DNA of 64,000 nucleotides from Megaleporinus macrocephalus (lineage: Eukaryota; Chordata; Actinopteri; Characiformes; Anostomidae). Shown here piece by piece: positions 10,626-23,300 of the stretch (the stretch's first letter is position 1; each line of letters begins with the position of its first letter). The stretch lies in the NCBI GenBank assembly GCA_021613375.1, contig CM038715.1, positions 4,518,263 to 4,582,262 on the forward strand, written 5' to 3'. A model generated the notes under the pieces. That model saw only the letters and a program-made list of their open reading frames with translations, ran no database searches and had not been told where the DNA came from. The translations under genes were made by a program, and so were the position numbers.

Positions 10626-11040
10626 GCCAGACTTTAAACAGAGCCTTTGCCTGTGGGCAGCTCTGAAGTTTTCCAGTGTGTTCCTCCGGCCTCGTCGTTA
10701 CTGTGGTTTCAGCACAAACACACTACCATGCTGCCTCACACTTGTGCATTCATAAACCGTACACACACTTCCACTCATTCCCACACACTCATAAATACAA
10801 ACAGTTTCTTCAGCACACACACTCGCACGGACCACACACAGCAGCCTAAATTAGGATGAGTCGATCCATGCAGTCCATGTGGTTCTAGATTTTTGGGATG
10901 TATATGAGGGGGAAAATGAAACCTGGTTTATTTCTGTTGATACGTAGTTTAAACACATGCTTAAATATATGGAATATTTTTAATATGTTAAACTGTAATA
11001 GTAATGTAATAGTAAAATATCTTCACTCATTGCTCTAGAA

Positions 11041-13050
11041 CAGAGGTCCGGACCCAGGCGTTGTCCAATGCGGACCCAAAGCAATAAATTATTAAGAATT
11101 ATTTTATTTAGACAGTGCTTCAAGTTTCAGGTTTCAAGTTTATTTGTCATTTGACATCATGTCAGGACATAACATGCATTGAAATGCTTGGGGTGAGGCT
11201 CAGATACAACTCTACAGCAGGGCAGCAATATATGTGTAAAACAGTGCAAACATACAATAAATAGACAATATTAAAGTAAAAATAAGCTAAAAAATATACA
11301 AATAGTTATAACTGAAATATATAAAGGACTATACAAAAACACAAGATATATACATAAGATATACAGGAGGACATATGTAGAAACTTTTGTATAGGCTGGT
11401 TATCTAAGAAGATACATCTATTTAAAGTGACTTAGTGATATTGTCCAAAGCAGCGATATCAGAATAAATAATATAATAATATAATATAATGTAATATAGC
11501 AGTGGCCGAGTGAACGATATTGGGGTCTCTCAGTGCTTATTTTAAGCGGTGGAGCTTTTCTTGTCTTTACAGTACACGGGCTCTGCAGTACAGTAAACTC
11601 ACAGACCAATCACGTGTGTTCTAATGCTGATCATACACTAGAATATTTTTAAAAGACTCTGAAAAGACGTTTAATAGACTACAGTCTGACTCCCTCTCAC
11701 ATCTAAAGACTAGTCACAGACTTAGTCACAGAGTAGTCACAGGCTATGATTTTGCAAAGACTGGGGGTCTTTCAGAGTCACTATTTACAACAAGACTGCT
11801 ACTAGATTCCTTTAGAGATTATTTCCCATTTAGATGATTGAAAATAGCAACATAAAGATAAAGTGTTCGGTTAGCTGGTAGCCCTATTCGGCTGGGATAT
11901 CGAGAGCTTCAGCGATTTCTGTTCACCTTTCCTCATTTTCCACTCTGTCGTGGTTATAAATGTGAAGACATGTCAAAAAGGCACTCTTGCTCACTCCACA
12001 GCTCACTCCACAGCTCACTCCACAACTCCACCAGTTTCTCCTCCTTCTGTACAGTCCAGAAGAGCCGCAGTTCTGAACCCTCTCCGGACCCCCCTCCATG
12101 TCTAACTTCTTTACCCACCAGACGTTCCTGTACCTGCCTCGCGGCTTCCCGTTTGATGGTGAACAGAGCTCTCCTATTGGTTGTCGACAATGTTCACGTC
12201 ACTGTTTGCGTGAGCCAAGACTTCAGACTTACGATAATATTAAACACGGTTGATTTTATCAGAACACTAGGACGAGAACAAGACTGACTTAAACCTGCAG
12301 TCCTGACCACCTCACACTAAACCATCGAGATGACGCGAGCGTGACTCCAGCCAGACTCATTATTTTATTCCGACACTGGAAATTTGTCTGCGACAGTAAA
12401 ATCGCTTGAAAAGGCCAGCATAAGATAACTAAAGGCTCCTCAGCCAATCAGATCTGTGCAGATTCAGGAGAGCGCACACTGGAGCGGTACAAAGTGAGAA
12501 GCCTCAGTCGGAGACTAAAGCCAGTCAGAGTGAAAGGCTCATTCGGACTGTGTGCTCTAAAAAAAAGAAAAGAAGATTTCGACCAATCATAATGCTAGTT
12601 TTAAACTCTTCAAATAGGCTATAAGCGGAGAGCTGGGGAGCCTCCAAAACCAAAGTGACACATGTTTTCATCCCTCTCGGCCCACAGCTTATAAAATAGC
12701 AATTTCTAATTGGTAGTCCATAAAGTAAATAGATATCAGTTCAGAGTCTAGAATACTGTGTACATATGGATTATGAAGTGATTCTACTGAACAGTTTTTA
12801 AATAAATGGCATCCAAAAACTATGAAATATCCAAAAACTGAAATATTTCTTGTTCTTGTTTCTTCACAGTCTACTTGTATGTTGAATAGCTAGATATAGT
12901 GGTGAGAGGGAACTATGTGCTTAGTAATAAGCAGTGTATACAGAATACAGCACTGAATCATAACACAAGTTAGAAATGATGACCGTCCAGACCTTGGCCT
13001 GAGGAACTCTCCTCTAACTGGACCTTACTGACTCTAATTAAATACCCCTG
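11041..13050. mobile_element. hAT-type element, 2.0 kb, CAGAGGTCC...ACCCCTG ends, copy 1
   Basis: The ends are CAGAGGTCCGGACCCAGGCG and GACTCTAATTAAATACCCCTG. A perfect 8-bp duplication, CTCTAGAA, lies at 11033-11040 and 13051-13058. Related copies lie at 43845-44681 and, reversed, at 50781 to about 51560. A LINE-like 3' fragment (TTCAAGTTTATTTGTCATTT onward, about 11120-11420) is nested inside. No intact transposase is visible. Confidence 0.85.
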
Positions 13051-13058
13051 CTCTAGAA

Positions 13059-13990
13059 CGAGAAATCACATAGGTAGAGCTTGAAAGGGAGGAGTTTCTG
13101 TGTAGCTGTGTTACTGGATGTAGGTTCAAACAAACCAGACGTCATGTTTGGGCTTTGAACAGACCCAGAAGTGTTCTGGAGGAGGGTGGAAGGCTGGAGA
13201 ACATGCGTAAAATACATGCTTTTACAGCTCTCCCGCTGCTCCAATTAGACAGTCTCAGCTCAAAAGCTGTAAAATTGCACCCGTTTAGTGGCTTACATTA
13301 CTTTCTCAATGGTGCTTGTCCTCTACAATGAGGAAAAAAAATTGTTGGCTGGTTATTTATCAGTAGGTACGTATATTTCCATTATCTCAACACTACATAT
13401 CTCATCAGTGCTTGCGTGCTCTGGCATTAAGAATAGGCCACGCCACGTTTTTTTGAAGGCTCAAATTTGGCGAAAAAGAAGATTCAGGATTTGGATGGAA
13501 GAAAAAATAAAGTAAAAATATTGGCAGGAAAAACTAGGCCTACGAGAAAATGCCCAAATAACTTAATAGTAACGAACATGAAGAACAAATACTCTTATAC
13601 GTTTATTTTCTTAAGCTTAGTAAAGTTTGGGTGGCCAGTTGAGCTTAAAGATTAATCAGTTTGTTGAATTGAGGTGGTGCAGTATAAAGTTTTCCCTAAT
13701 TAATTAATTGGAGGAATTTGAGCTGAGTCCTCTAACAGGATTTACTGGTCTGTCTGGCCGAAATATATGACCTGACTCTTAAGAATTTTGGGAAAAATGA
13801 ATATAACCATTAGATATTTATATTTTCCCCTAATTGTTCAATTGTAGTGACCAATATGATCAGATAATATTATCATGATAAACTATATGAATATTATCAA
13901 TATGTCTGATTTAAAAAAGGTTTTTATTTCTAGATGTTCGAATCCTGTGGGTGTTCGTGATTGCATACCAAACAAATCATTTTATTCTAC
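13059..13990. other. unique AT-rich DNA, no gene seen
   Basis: Only short ORFs without recognisable domains occur here, and no clear repeat boundaries. Confidence 0.4.
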
Positions 13991-14017
13991 ACATTGTTTT
14001 GATGGTATCTTTTACTG

Positions 14018-15070
14018 GTGGCACCCCAAGCTCTAGAAACCGGCCACCCGACAATCACTCAAACTCTGCAGGAAGTGTACTACCTAGAACAACACAATTA
14101 TGATATCATCTTTTGCCGGAGACCAGGACACTGCCGACTCCTGGGCAATTATCTGGGCATAACAGATCCCACCAGTGGACATCAAACCTACTATATATTC
14201 ATATATCAGGGACAAACCACTGGAATTCACAATAAAATAATAAATTGTACGAAGCCAATCCCATTATTAGGAAAAAAATAATTGCACCCAGAACACAGCT
14301 GATAATTATATCCCCACTCAATATGGCACTGTACACCCGTTAACCAGTTCTGGCAAGAAGTTATCACCCTCTTATCTCGTGCCCTAACCACTCATATCCA
14401 CCCAACACCATTACTCTGGCTATTAGGAGACACAAAAATTAATACAACAGAAAACACAAGAATACTCTTGATGTCGCTAGCCATCGCTAAGAAAATCATC
14501 CTTATGAACTGGAAAACAAAAAAAATAACATTAACATCATCCAGTGGACAAATCTATTAACAGACTATCTAGATACACTCTTAGAACCAGGCGCACTGAT
14601 CCAGACCATAATAGTCAATAGGATAATAATACACACACATGAATAAATAGGTTGACGTTACTGAATGAAATGTTGTGTTTTTTTTGTGTGTTTTCTTTCT
14701 GATTCTCTCTGTTTCTGTTTATTTCCCCCATTGCATTTCATCCCCCGGTCGGTCTCCCCAATTCGGAACCCCCCAACCCTATCGCTATGGAAAAGAAAAA
14801 AAAATGTTGCAGTACAATGATTGTTGTTATGAAATAAATAATAAAGAATTAATAGCCCACTGAAGAGGTGGGGTGTTGGCTGGCCAAAAAAAAAAAAAAT
14901 AATAATAATAATGAAGACCCGCCTTAAAAACCGTTGGGACCGGACAGTCTACCCGAGATGCTGTATTGGACATACTAGAATAGCACACATGTACCTGATA
15001 AACGGCGAACCTGTCCCATATTGCGTGATACATTAAACACAGATTACAATAAAACATTTAATACAAGATT
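14018..15070 (+). pseudogene. mosaic of non-LTR retrotransposon fragments (RNase H and RT C-terminal pieces)
   Basis: Three protein-like pieces are visible. At 14030-14180, ALETGHPTITQTLQEVYYLE followed by IIFCRRPGHCRLLGN resembles the end of a LINE RNase H domain. At 14330-14600, WHCTPVNQFWQEVITLLSRA then LAIAKKIILMNWK resembles an L1/Tx1-type C-terminus. At 14935-15020, IGHTRIAHMYLINGEPVPYC resembles the (R)IGHTRLTH block of I/Jockey-type LINEs. Stops between them make this a fossil. The middle piece may be an insertion into the other element. Confidence 0.5.
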
Positions 15071-15399
15071 GTATAATCTATAACCGAGAAAGGCAACATA
15101 CCTGCAGAAACCGTGAACTTTTGACCAAGACAGAAGCAATAACACTGAAACACAGCTCATACAAGTGAATGTACATAGTCATCAGACATAACTAGTCAAT
15201 TTACTGAAATGAGTAATCTTTCCAGCCGTGAACGTGGCCCAGACAACTAAACTAAATTAAACTAAATTAAACTTTTACTGGTGCTTTGCATTTGTTTGTG
15301 TTGAGTTATCAAACCCATAAAAACGAACCCATCATGAAAAAGTCTTCTATATTCTATTTTTTCACTGTTCCTGAGAAGCGCACTTCTTTTCATCAGGCC

Positions 15400-16160
15400 C
15401 GTGACCCTGGGCCTCCTTCGATTGACACCCTGTCCCGCTCACTCTGCAGAGCAGGAAAGGCTTTGGGAGGAGGAAGGTTTGCCACAGAAGATAAAGTCTC
15501 TTTTATCATCCGCCCCGCTTGGAATGCAGAAGCAGGTAATGGAAAACTGGCCCCCACCCCCCCCTCCACCCAATGTCATGCCATAGTGCCTCCTGGAAGA
15601 GTGGCGCGAAGATCGGCACCAGACTAGCTCGATTTCACAGGAAAAAAACAAAACAAAACAGCCATCCCTCCCTCCCCGCGATAAGAAAACATATCTCCCA
15701 ACAGTAGCGCGGCGTGTCGCTCCAATCTATATGGATAAGAGAGAAAATAGCATGCTTTTAAACACTTTGCGGCAGACATCTAGATGCGCTGGCCTGCAGA
15801 AAAGTGGATGCGCAGACAGCGTGGCAGCGCGAGCTCTGCAGAGTGTGAAAGTGATCTGTCTGTAAGAGAAGAACCTCCTCCTGAAGCCATTAAGGCTTTT
15901 GTGGTGAAAGCGGCGGAGACATTGAAACTACCTACATGAAGTGCACTCCTGCGCCTTGCTTAACGCGGCATCATGTCTTTCAGCCCGCGCCACTTTGTGC
16001 CTCTGTGTTTAAGGGAACGTGTACAATGTCACATTCATTAACGAGACAGAGGACATATGTCTTTATACGCGGGGGGGTGGGGGGCTCATGAATGTGGATG
16101 TTGTTTCCCTGAACGCCTCGTCAGAACAGCTCTGGCCGGGCTGTGTGGATTAGGATCTGT
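15400..16160. other. CpG-containing unique stretch, no gene supported
   Basis: The stretch is non-repetitive, with many CG dinucleotides (for example AGCGCGGCGTGTCGC at 15704-15718) and balanced composition. Short ORFs around 15286-15651 occur on both strands at a C-run and are not convincing. It could hold conserved non-coding elements or an untranslated first exon. Confidence 0.25.
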
Positions 16161-16382
16161 GACTTGGCAGGCAGGAATTCACTCCTGTTAAATGGACCCA
16201 CATTATGGAGCACGGTTGATCTTTGCCAGGTACAGAGGAGTGTGTTTTGAAGAGAGGCAGACTGAGGAAGAGGGGAGCCTTCAGTTATGCTGTATGGTGG
16301 AGAGTGAAGTCCTCAGAGACACAGTCTTCCAGTAATGATAAAGATTGAGTCTGGATAGTGAAAGTGAAATAGGCTGCCTATT

Positions 16383-17858
16383 AGAGATGGACCGATCAGT
16401 GTTTTTGAGGCCGAGGCCGATCACCAATCACCTTTCAATGTGAACGGCCGATAGCTGATACTGATCGAGGGCGGGGCTATGTGCCACGGCAGGGCTAAAT
16501 GCAATTATTAGCGCAAGTAAGTCATGAAACATGGTGGAAACTGGTTTATTACCATTTTTAACGAGCTCATTTGAAACATCATAATATTTTTAACAATTAG
16601 AAGTTGGTCTATGTGGGCGTAAACCGCTTGTTAAAGCTCCGGAAGAGCCACATCTGAAAAGTAGGGGTGTGCCATATCGTATCGTACACAATAATATCGC
16701 CAACATTTTTGAATATCGTGAACGATATTATACCCTGAAATATCGGGCCGTCCCTAATTATCACATCAGGGTACTACTTTTTTACTGTTTTTAGCAAAAG
16801 AAAAATTCACACTTTTCTCATTTTCCCATTATATATCTACTAGAGACAGAGTTTATCTCCAGTATCATTCACTTTACTTCAGTCCTGGATATATGGAGAT
16901 ATTTGGAGTGCATTATTTAGTATCATGACATTCTGGATCATTGACTTCTGTTACAATCTGATACATTCTTGTATTTTTTAATATCTCAGTTAGGGGTGTG
17001 CCATATCATATCATATGCAATAATAAAATTTAATTTTAATTTTGTTGCACTAGTGTATTCTTGAAATATTTTTTTTAATTCAGTGTTTTGTCATATCGTC
17101 CATGAAACCATGAAATATCGGGATATTATTGGAGGGCCATATCGCCCACCCCTACTGAAAAGTATCTCTACTAGGATCAGCAGAGCGTGGATCCAGGTGG
17201 AATATTAAGCATCAGAATGAACGTCTTCTACAGCCGAGAAGAGCTGCTTATCTAGAACTATAAACTCAATCACTCTGGCTGTGGTTCTTTAGCTCTCTGG
17301 CTGTTTCTGCTGCTGTTCTGTTTGTACCGGTCAGATCTGGTCTGTATGGTATTCTGGGTTGTTTGTTTTGTGTTAGCTGTGTGTGCTAGCTCTGCTGTTT
17401 GCTGATACTCACTGTGTTCAGCTGTGTGGTGTCTCTGAAGTGTGTATCAGATTAGTGTGTTAAATGTCTTTGTCTTGGGTCCCCCACGAGACACAGATTT
17501 CACTAATTGTACAGATGTTACAAACTGTCCTTGATGAGTCTGAGTCACATACACAGACAGACGACATGTTTTCTATTTGCACATGGTCAACGTCGTAAAC
17601 TGTTCTCGCGAGGCCGCTGCTTTACTCAGTCTGTGGAAAATGAAAGGGTATGTATTTCCACCTAGTGGTTCAGATAGGAATTGCAGGGAGCTGGCCGGAG
17701 GGCTCCTCTTCCTGGATGAAACACTAGCTGGAAAAACAGAAATTAGGCTCATTTGTTTAATGTCATCGATCGACTCTTGGGATCGGCTAAACTGGAGAAA
17801 TATATGTAATTGGTGATCGGCCGATACCGATACATGGCCGATCGATCCTTCCATCTCT
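16383..17858. mobile_element. hAT-like element (AGAGATGGACCGATC family), copy 1, with nested MITE
   Basis: The left end is AGAGATGGACCGATCAGTG. The right end is CCGATCGATCCTTCCATCTCT. Related copies are at 41088-41732 and 47756-48388. The flanking duplication is not clean. The internal 16662-17154 segment is a later MITE insertion. Shared inner text includes GGCGGGGCTATGTGCCACGG and CCACCTAGTGGTTCAGATAG. Confidence 0.7.
16662..17154. mobile_element. non-autonomous hAT-type MITE, copy 2 (TAGGGGTGTGCCATATCG family)
   Basis: The ends are TAGGGGTGTGCCATATCGTA and CATATCGCCCACCCCTA, flanked by a perfect CTGAAAAG duplication at 16654-16661 and 17155-17162. It is the sister of 274-738. It carries the same internal terminus-like stretch (about 16990), so the family consensus itself contains a nested end. 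Confidence 0.9.
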
Positions 17859-17859
17859 A

Positions 17860-20232
17860 CTGCTAATGTGTCTGTAAGCAGAGTATCTGTGGACCTTTTC
17901 CAAATCTTGTTGTAACTGTATACTTCAGAAGTATGGAGTGCCACAGTGTTGTTACTGACTCTACACATGCTTCTTGTTCCCTCGGCAGCTATTCTGCCTT
18001 TCCTCTCTTTCAAGCGAATGGACACACGTCTGGAAAACACATGCAAGAGTCGGTTCTGAGTTTTGGGTGTTGGGCAGCTCTACTTTTCCTTTTCTGTCAG
18101 GGGTGTTGGCCAGAGGCAGCGAAGCATCCCCTGACTAGTATTTCCCTACGATCGCTGGGTGATGCCTTGAGCCCTGTCCAGAAAGGCAAGGTTGTGTTTT
18201 TTTTAACCCTGGAATGTGTCGGAGCATGTGCGTCTTCTAAAGCGTAGCTTTATTTTCAGCTGGATGGAGTAATTACAGGCTGGGCTGAGCCTCTCCAGCC
18301 GGCAAATCCACAGCACAAGTTTCCCAGGATCTGCCGGAGGTCAGACCGAAGGAGGCTTAAAACAGTTGGTCTCAGACCACCTCTGACTTGACCCTTCAAC
18401 CACAAGCTTCACAGAAGAACATGACCTTTAAAAGATTAATTCTTGTTGTATTTGTAATGTTTTCACCCAAAAAACGATGTCCCACTCTTTTAAGCTCTTG
18501 AAAGACATCAGCCGAGAGATGGCATCTCCCCGAGAAATCCCTGAGAGCAGTATAAACGCGATCAGTGGAGGAAGTGATCTCTCCCTACAGAAAAAGAAAG
18601 TGACTGGAGGTTGCTGGAAAGGACGTTGACCGTTGGCAGGGTTGTTTCTGGTGCTGCTTGAAACAAATAGGACTGGAGGGAGGACTGTCTGGGAACAGGC
18701 GGCCGAGACACAGCTGCAGAGTTTGAGGTTTGTCTAGACTTTCTGGTCAGTGTGAGTTGGGATGTCTCATTTTTTATTCATGCAGCAGACCACTGGAGAA
18801 GCTAGGCGAGGACGTGAGTGACAAGAAACCTGGCCTCTGGCAGTTTGTCCTGGGTTAATAAAAATCTGTAATATTTCGCCAAACAACTTTACGTCTGGTA
18901 AAGAAGCGTATCTTGTTTGTAGATTATTTTATCTTTTGTATACATTTCATTCAGACTGTATTGCTGTCCCAGAATAATAATTATAACCTAATTTGCTTCA
19001 TGAAGTTGTTGGGTTCTTCAGAGAAGATTCCCACACCCAGTGAAGACGCTTTGGCTGAGTGGTATGCAAAATGTTGGTAAACAATCATTATATTTTATTT
19101 TTATTGTTGGTCCGATATTGAAATAAGTCACTAGTGCTGGCTTTTCCATTTCCTCTCACTCAAATGGGCAGCCTAGTGGATAACACCACCACCTACCATG
19201 TTAGATGAAGCTCTATGTCAGCTTTTACCAATCTTTTATTGATTTTTTTTATTATTACTCTATTATTATAAATATTATTATTTTTATTATTATTTCTTTT
19301 ACTGTTTTATGATTTACTACTATATTTATATTTTCTCAATTCACTTATTTTTATCTTTATCTTATTCCTGATTTTAGTTTCTTATTCAGTTTTTGTTTGT
19401 TTTTCTTTTATGATTTATCTTATCTAATTTTGTCTCTGGTCTTATTGTTTCTTTTACATTTTAAGTACTCGATAAAATTTATTTTAATTTATTTTATGTA
19501 TTTCCAAGTGAAAATAAAGGTTGATTGATGCCCAACATGATAGCCACCACTGTAAGTGATTCTGGATAAGAATGTTTGCTAGATAATATAAAATACCTGC
19601 ATTAAATAATATAAATGTTTACCATAATTGTCATGTTCAAATAAAATAATTGTCTGTTACTAGTTTTTCCATTAAATACATGATTTTCTCTAATTGTAAT
19701 TGGCCCAAGGATTCTACATCATGCATCCCTAAGATACATAGAGAGATCACAGCAGAAACGATGATCTTTATTGGTCCAGAAATTCCTAAACCGGCCTTAA
19801 CCTAATGCGACTACGGTGATTCCCCAGTACCCCCATAGATCTTTCCCTCAGTGTGTCCAGCGTCCCTGGGGCCGTGTTCCAACATTTGATAAGTCACAGA
19901 TATAACCCAAAGACGTGTTGTGGATGTGGGAGAGCCGGTGTGTCGCCAGCAGCCAAGCATGACTGAGCTATCAGAGGGGCTTCAGCCAGTGGGGAATGAT
20001 AGATCGAAGGTGGAGGGGGGGGTGGAGGAGGAAAGAAGAGGGGCTGGAAGGGGAGTGCTCTGTATTCTTATGCTAATCCAGGCTGGGATGAGGTACAGAA
20101 GCAGCCAAGCAAACAATGAGAGTGGAGCCGGGAAGTCTGCTCTTCACTGCTGGCCGGCATGCCTTGAGAGGCAGGCGAGGCGCTGGGCTGCCTGCAAGGA
20201 GGGGCCCCCAGGAGGGGCTGGGGGATGCATGC

Positions 20233-20233
<1 letters not shown>
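17860..20233. other. mostly unique DNA, no supported gene
   Basis: The 18250-18880 part is balanced, non-repetitive sequence. The 19180-19535 part is AT-rich and ends AAAATAAAGGTTGATTGATG, a typical fish LINE 3' tail. The ORFs at 17573-18247 and 19920-20375 have no recognisable domains. Confidence 0.4.
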
Positions 20234-20307
<74 letters not shown>

Positions 20308-20308
20308 T
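20234..20308. repeat. (CA)n microsatellite
   Basis: About 37 AC units are broken by two AT substitutions. The His-Thr and Cys-Val ORFs across it are artefacts. Confidence 0.95.
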
Positions 20309-20574
20309 ACTGCACTCACTGACTCTCGCTCAATTTATGACCCAGGAAGCAGAGCCAGCAGTGGAGAATGTGTGAGTGTGTGTGTGTGTGTTAATGAGTT
20401 TCTTGTTCTTTATAAATATTTTGTTGAAATTCTGGAATATTGTATATTTGTATAGGCATCTGCTTTACTGGATTATTTCAGATCTGAAAACTTTTTTTGG
20501 GAATACTGACCCCAAAGGCAGATCATATAAATAACACAGTCCAGATTATATGGCTATAGTCCGTCCATCCCTAA

Positions 20575-21460
20575 TCTTCTGCTAGTCGGGGTCACGGGGG
20601 GCCAATCAAGGACGGATTAAGGATAGTCTGGGCCCCTGAGCAACTCTTTAACCTTTCCCCAACCGCCCCCTTTCCTAGGACCCTTAATAGCCAGAAGTCG
20701 AAGTCAGAGCAGTGCCACAACGCCTCCTCCATTTTCATAAGGGGTCCAAAAGTATGACTAGGGCCCCCAAAAGCATGGCTGGGGCCCCCAAGAGGCAAAG
20801 TCCCTAAAAGTCAGAGGATCCCTAAAATGGAGGGCCCTCAGAAATAAAAAATATATTGTATCATAAATGTTGATAGGCATCGCAAAATGTTTTGGGCCAA
20901 TCAAGGCCCCTGACCTCAATGGCCCCACTAGCCTGTTCAGTAATCCAGCCATGGGGCCAATCCCAGCATCATCAGGCGAAGGTGGGGTACACCATGGACA
21001 GGTCATCAGTCCATCGCATGGCCAACACACCCACACACACTCACACCTACGGGCAGTTTAGAGTGAGGATCCTAACATGCATGTGTTTGGACTGTGGGAG
21101 GAAACCGGAGTACCAGGAGGAACCCACTCAAACACGGAGAGAACAGGCTACAGGTAGCGTTTTAGATTATTGTTAACGTTTTTGAATGTAGATTTAGTTG
21201 ATTTCCGAAGATAAATAAGACCTTATACAGTAGATGTTGTAGAATGTTGGATGAATGTTGAAGTAATGGTGTTATTCTGGGGCTTAGAGTGGGCAAAGCC
21301 TCTGCCGGAGTTTATCTAGCGAAAGGCAGGAAACACCCAGGTCGCCAGTCCACACACAAGGCTCACACACCTAGAAGCAATTTCCAGAGCACCCAGAGGA
21401 AGCTCACGCAGACACAGGGAGAACATACATCTCCACACAGAAAGACCCCCACATGAGATG
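20575..21460. repeat. teleost interspersed repeat, two adjoining fragments
   Basis: The text TCACACCTACGGGCAGTTTA...TTTGGACTGTGGGAGGAAAC + CGGAGTACCAGGAGGAACCC is a dispersed repeat I recognise from many fish genomes. A second, diverged piece at 21310-21460 contains GGGAGAACATACATCTCCAC and ACAGAAAGACCCCC. Both probably derive from a LINE or SINE 3' region; the family is uncertain. Confidence 0.65.
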
Positions 21461-21699
21461 CTGTGCCTGTCCACCATGTCACTAACTGCATCAAATTAGC
21501 CTTGACATTAACGCTACCACATGCCCCAGTCATACGAAAAGTCAAACTGATGTGTCGTTGATTTTGGAAGTGAGTTTTTTCTCAAACGTTCTATTTATCT
21601 GTTGATTAAAAAAAGATGATGCAATATGTCATCGCTCGCCTGTCGATTTCTACCTTTCTGTGTCAATTAAATGCAGCAACTGCGGCTCACACTGTGGGA

Positions 21700-21990
21700 T
21701 TCATCTCATGATGAATCGACCAATAGAAACTCTTTAAAATGGCTTGGAAAAAATTCTGGTACCATTGGCTTCCACTGAAAGTGCAGACTTGTAGATACTT
21801 TTGGATACTTGTAGATACGTTTTTCATTGGACAGCGACAATATATAGCACAGACCCCCCAGTTCTGTTTGATTCAGAGGGAAACAGTAGTTGTGCTTTAT
21901 GTGTAGTTTATTAGTCTGTAGATGTTTTAACTTACCTTCACTTACTTTTAACTCAACAGAGGATGTCATTTGAGCAGCGGTGCACACACT
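21700..21990. repeat. interspersed repeat related to 45470-45600, 47650-47735 and 52370-52640
   Basis: The shared motifs are ACCAATRGAAATTCTTTAAA-like and TTGGACAGCGACAATATA-like text plus the GTAAAG/CAATGG segments. The copies are diverged and lie in both orientations. Confidence 0.5.
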
Positions 21991-23300
21991 TGGCTAGTGA
22001 CCACTCCTTTCTAGAACTTCTTTATAACCTAAGTTTTTGTTTGTTGTGAATTTAATGTATGTACGGTAAACATGTTTCTGGCTACAAGTTTTGAATCTTG
22101 AGGAGAAGTTGATTAATTGACTTGGTCATATCTATCCTCCTCTGAACAGTTCAGAAACTCTGCTATTCAGGAGTCACATGTCAGTAATTGCTATTCTTGT
22201 AGTTTTACAGCTTTCTCTCATTATTAGATCATTTACAGTTCTGTTCTTCACTCTGGACACATCATTTATTTATATCTTCTCACAACTGAGACCATAAACG
22301 GTGGAACGAATAATCAACATGGCAGAAGACAATGTATGTATGTTTCTTGCGCTGACTAGCAATGCTCTGACATATAGACTAAACAGTGGCAGAGTGGCCA
22401 CACCTTCCCAACCCAAAGCCTTCAAAGTGAGGAAGCACTTCACTTTTAATTCTGTGAATGGCAACATCTTAATAGCTGACCTCGCCTGCCATCTGAGCTC
22501 ATCAGTTATTTTTCTGGATGATGAAGGGAGGTTACCAAGTAGTCGATCATTCATTTAACATAATAGCTTAGCATAAAACGATAGCATGAAACGATATTTG
22601 CAGCTCAACAGTTGTGCAGTTGCATATCAATAGAATTGCTGTATATGTATCTTTAACTAATTGCTTTTATTATATTAAAAACAATGATTCCAAACTTTTG
22701 AATGACTAAGTACACACTTTCCTTTCGTATCACTGTCTGTTTAAGAGCTTGGAATATAATAGATCTACCGATATGGGTTTTTCTATAGCTGATGCTGATG
22801 TTTAGAGGTCAGGGACAGCCGATGGCTGATATGTGCAGCCGATTTTTATGGCTGATTTCTAGAAGTTTTCTGTTTTATTTGCTGCTAAAATGTTACACTA
22901 GTAATAATAAGTGGACGCACATCATTTCTGAACTTAACATAATTTACAAAACACTGACTTAACAAGAAAAAACTAAATATTTTTATCTGCCCCCCATACA
23001 GTATGACCAGATTACTGCTGAAAGAGTGTAACATACATCTCTTCATACCCAAAACTAACAAGATATTAAGAAAAGCACTGAAAAATAAGAGAAAAAGAGA
23101 GAGAGAGAGAAATAGAAACAGTGAGCACGGTTGATGTGTGTATTACACTAGAGCAGTTAGCTTTAGCCCCGGAGCTAATGACTAAAACCTCCGCTCTGGT
23201 TCACGTCTACAGCAGAACTAGAAACACGTAACCACCTCATTAAAACATCTCTGTTCACTATAAATTATTCATTTTCATTTGTTTGGCTGAACAGTTCATA

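Noticed and set aside
17573..18046. A 157-codon minus-strand ORF
   Set aside because: Half of it lies in the end of a hAT-like element and the rest in unique DNA. No domain is seen.
19920..20455. Several ORFs including a 151-codon one
   Set aside because: All cross a (CA)n array (His-Thr, Cys-Val runs). The remaining residues show no domain and no splice-consistent context.
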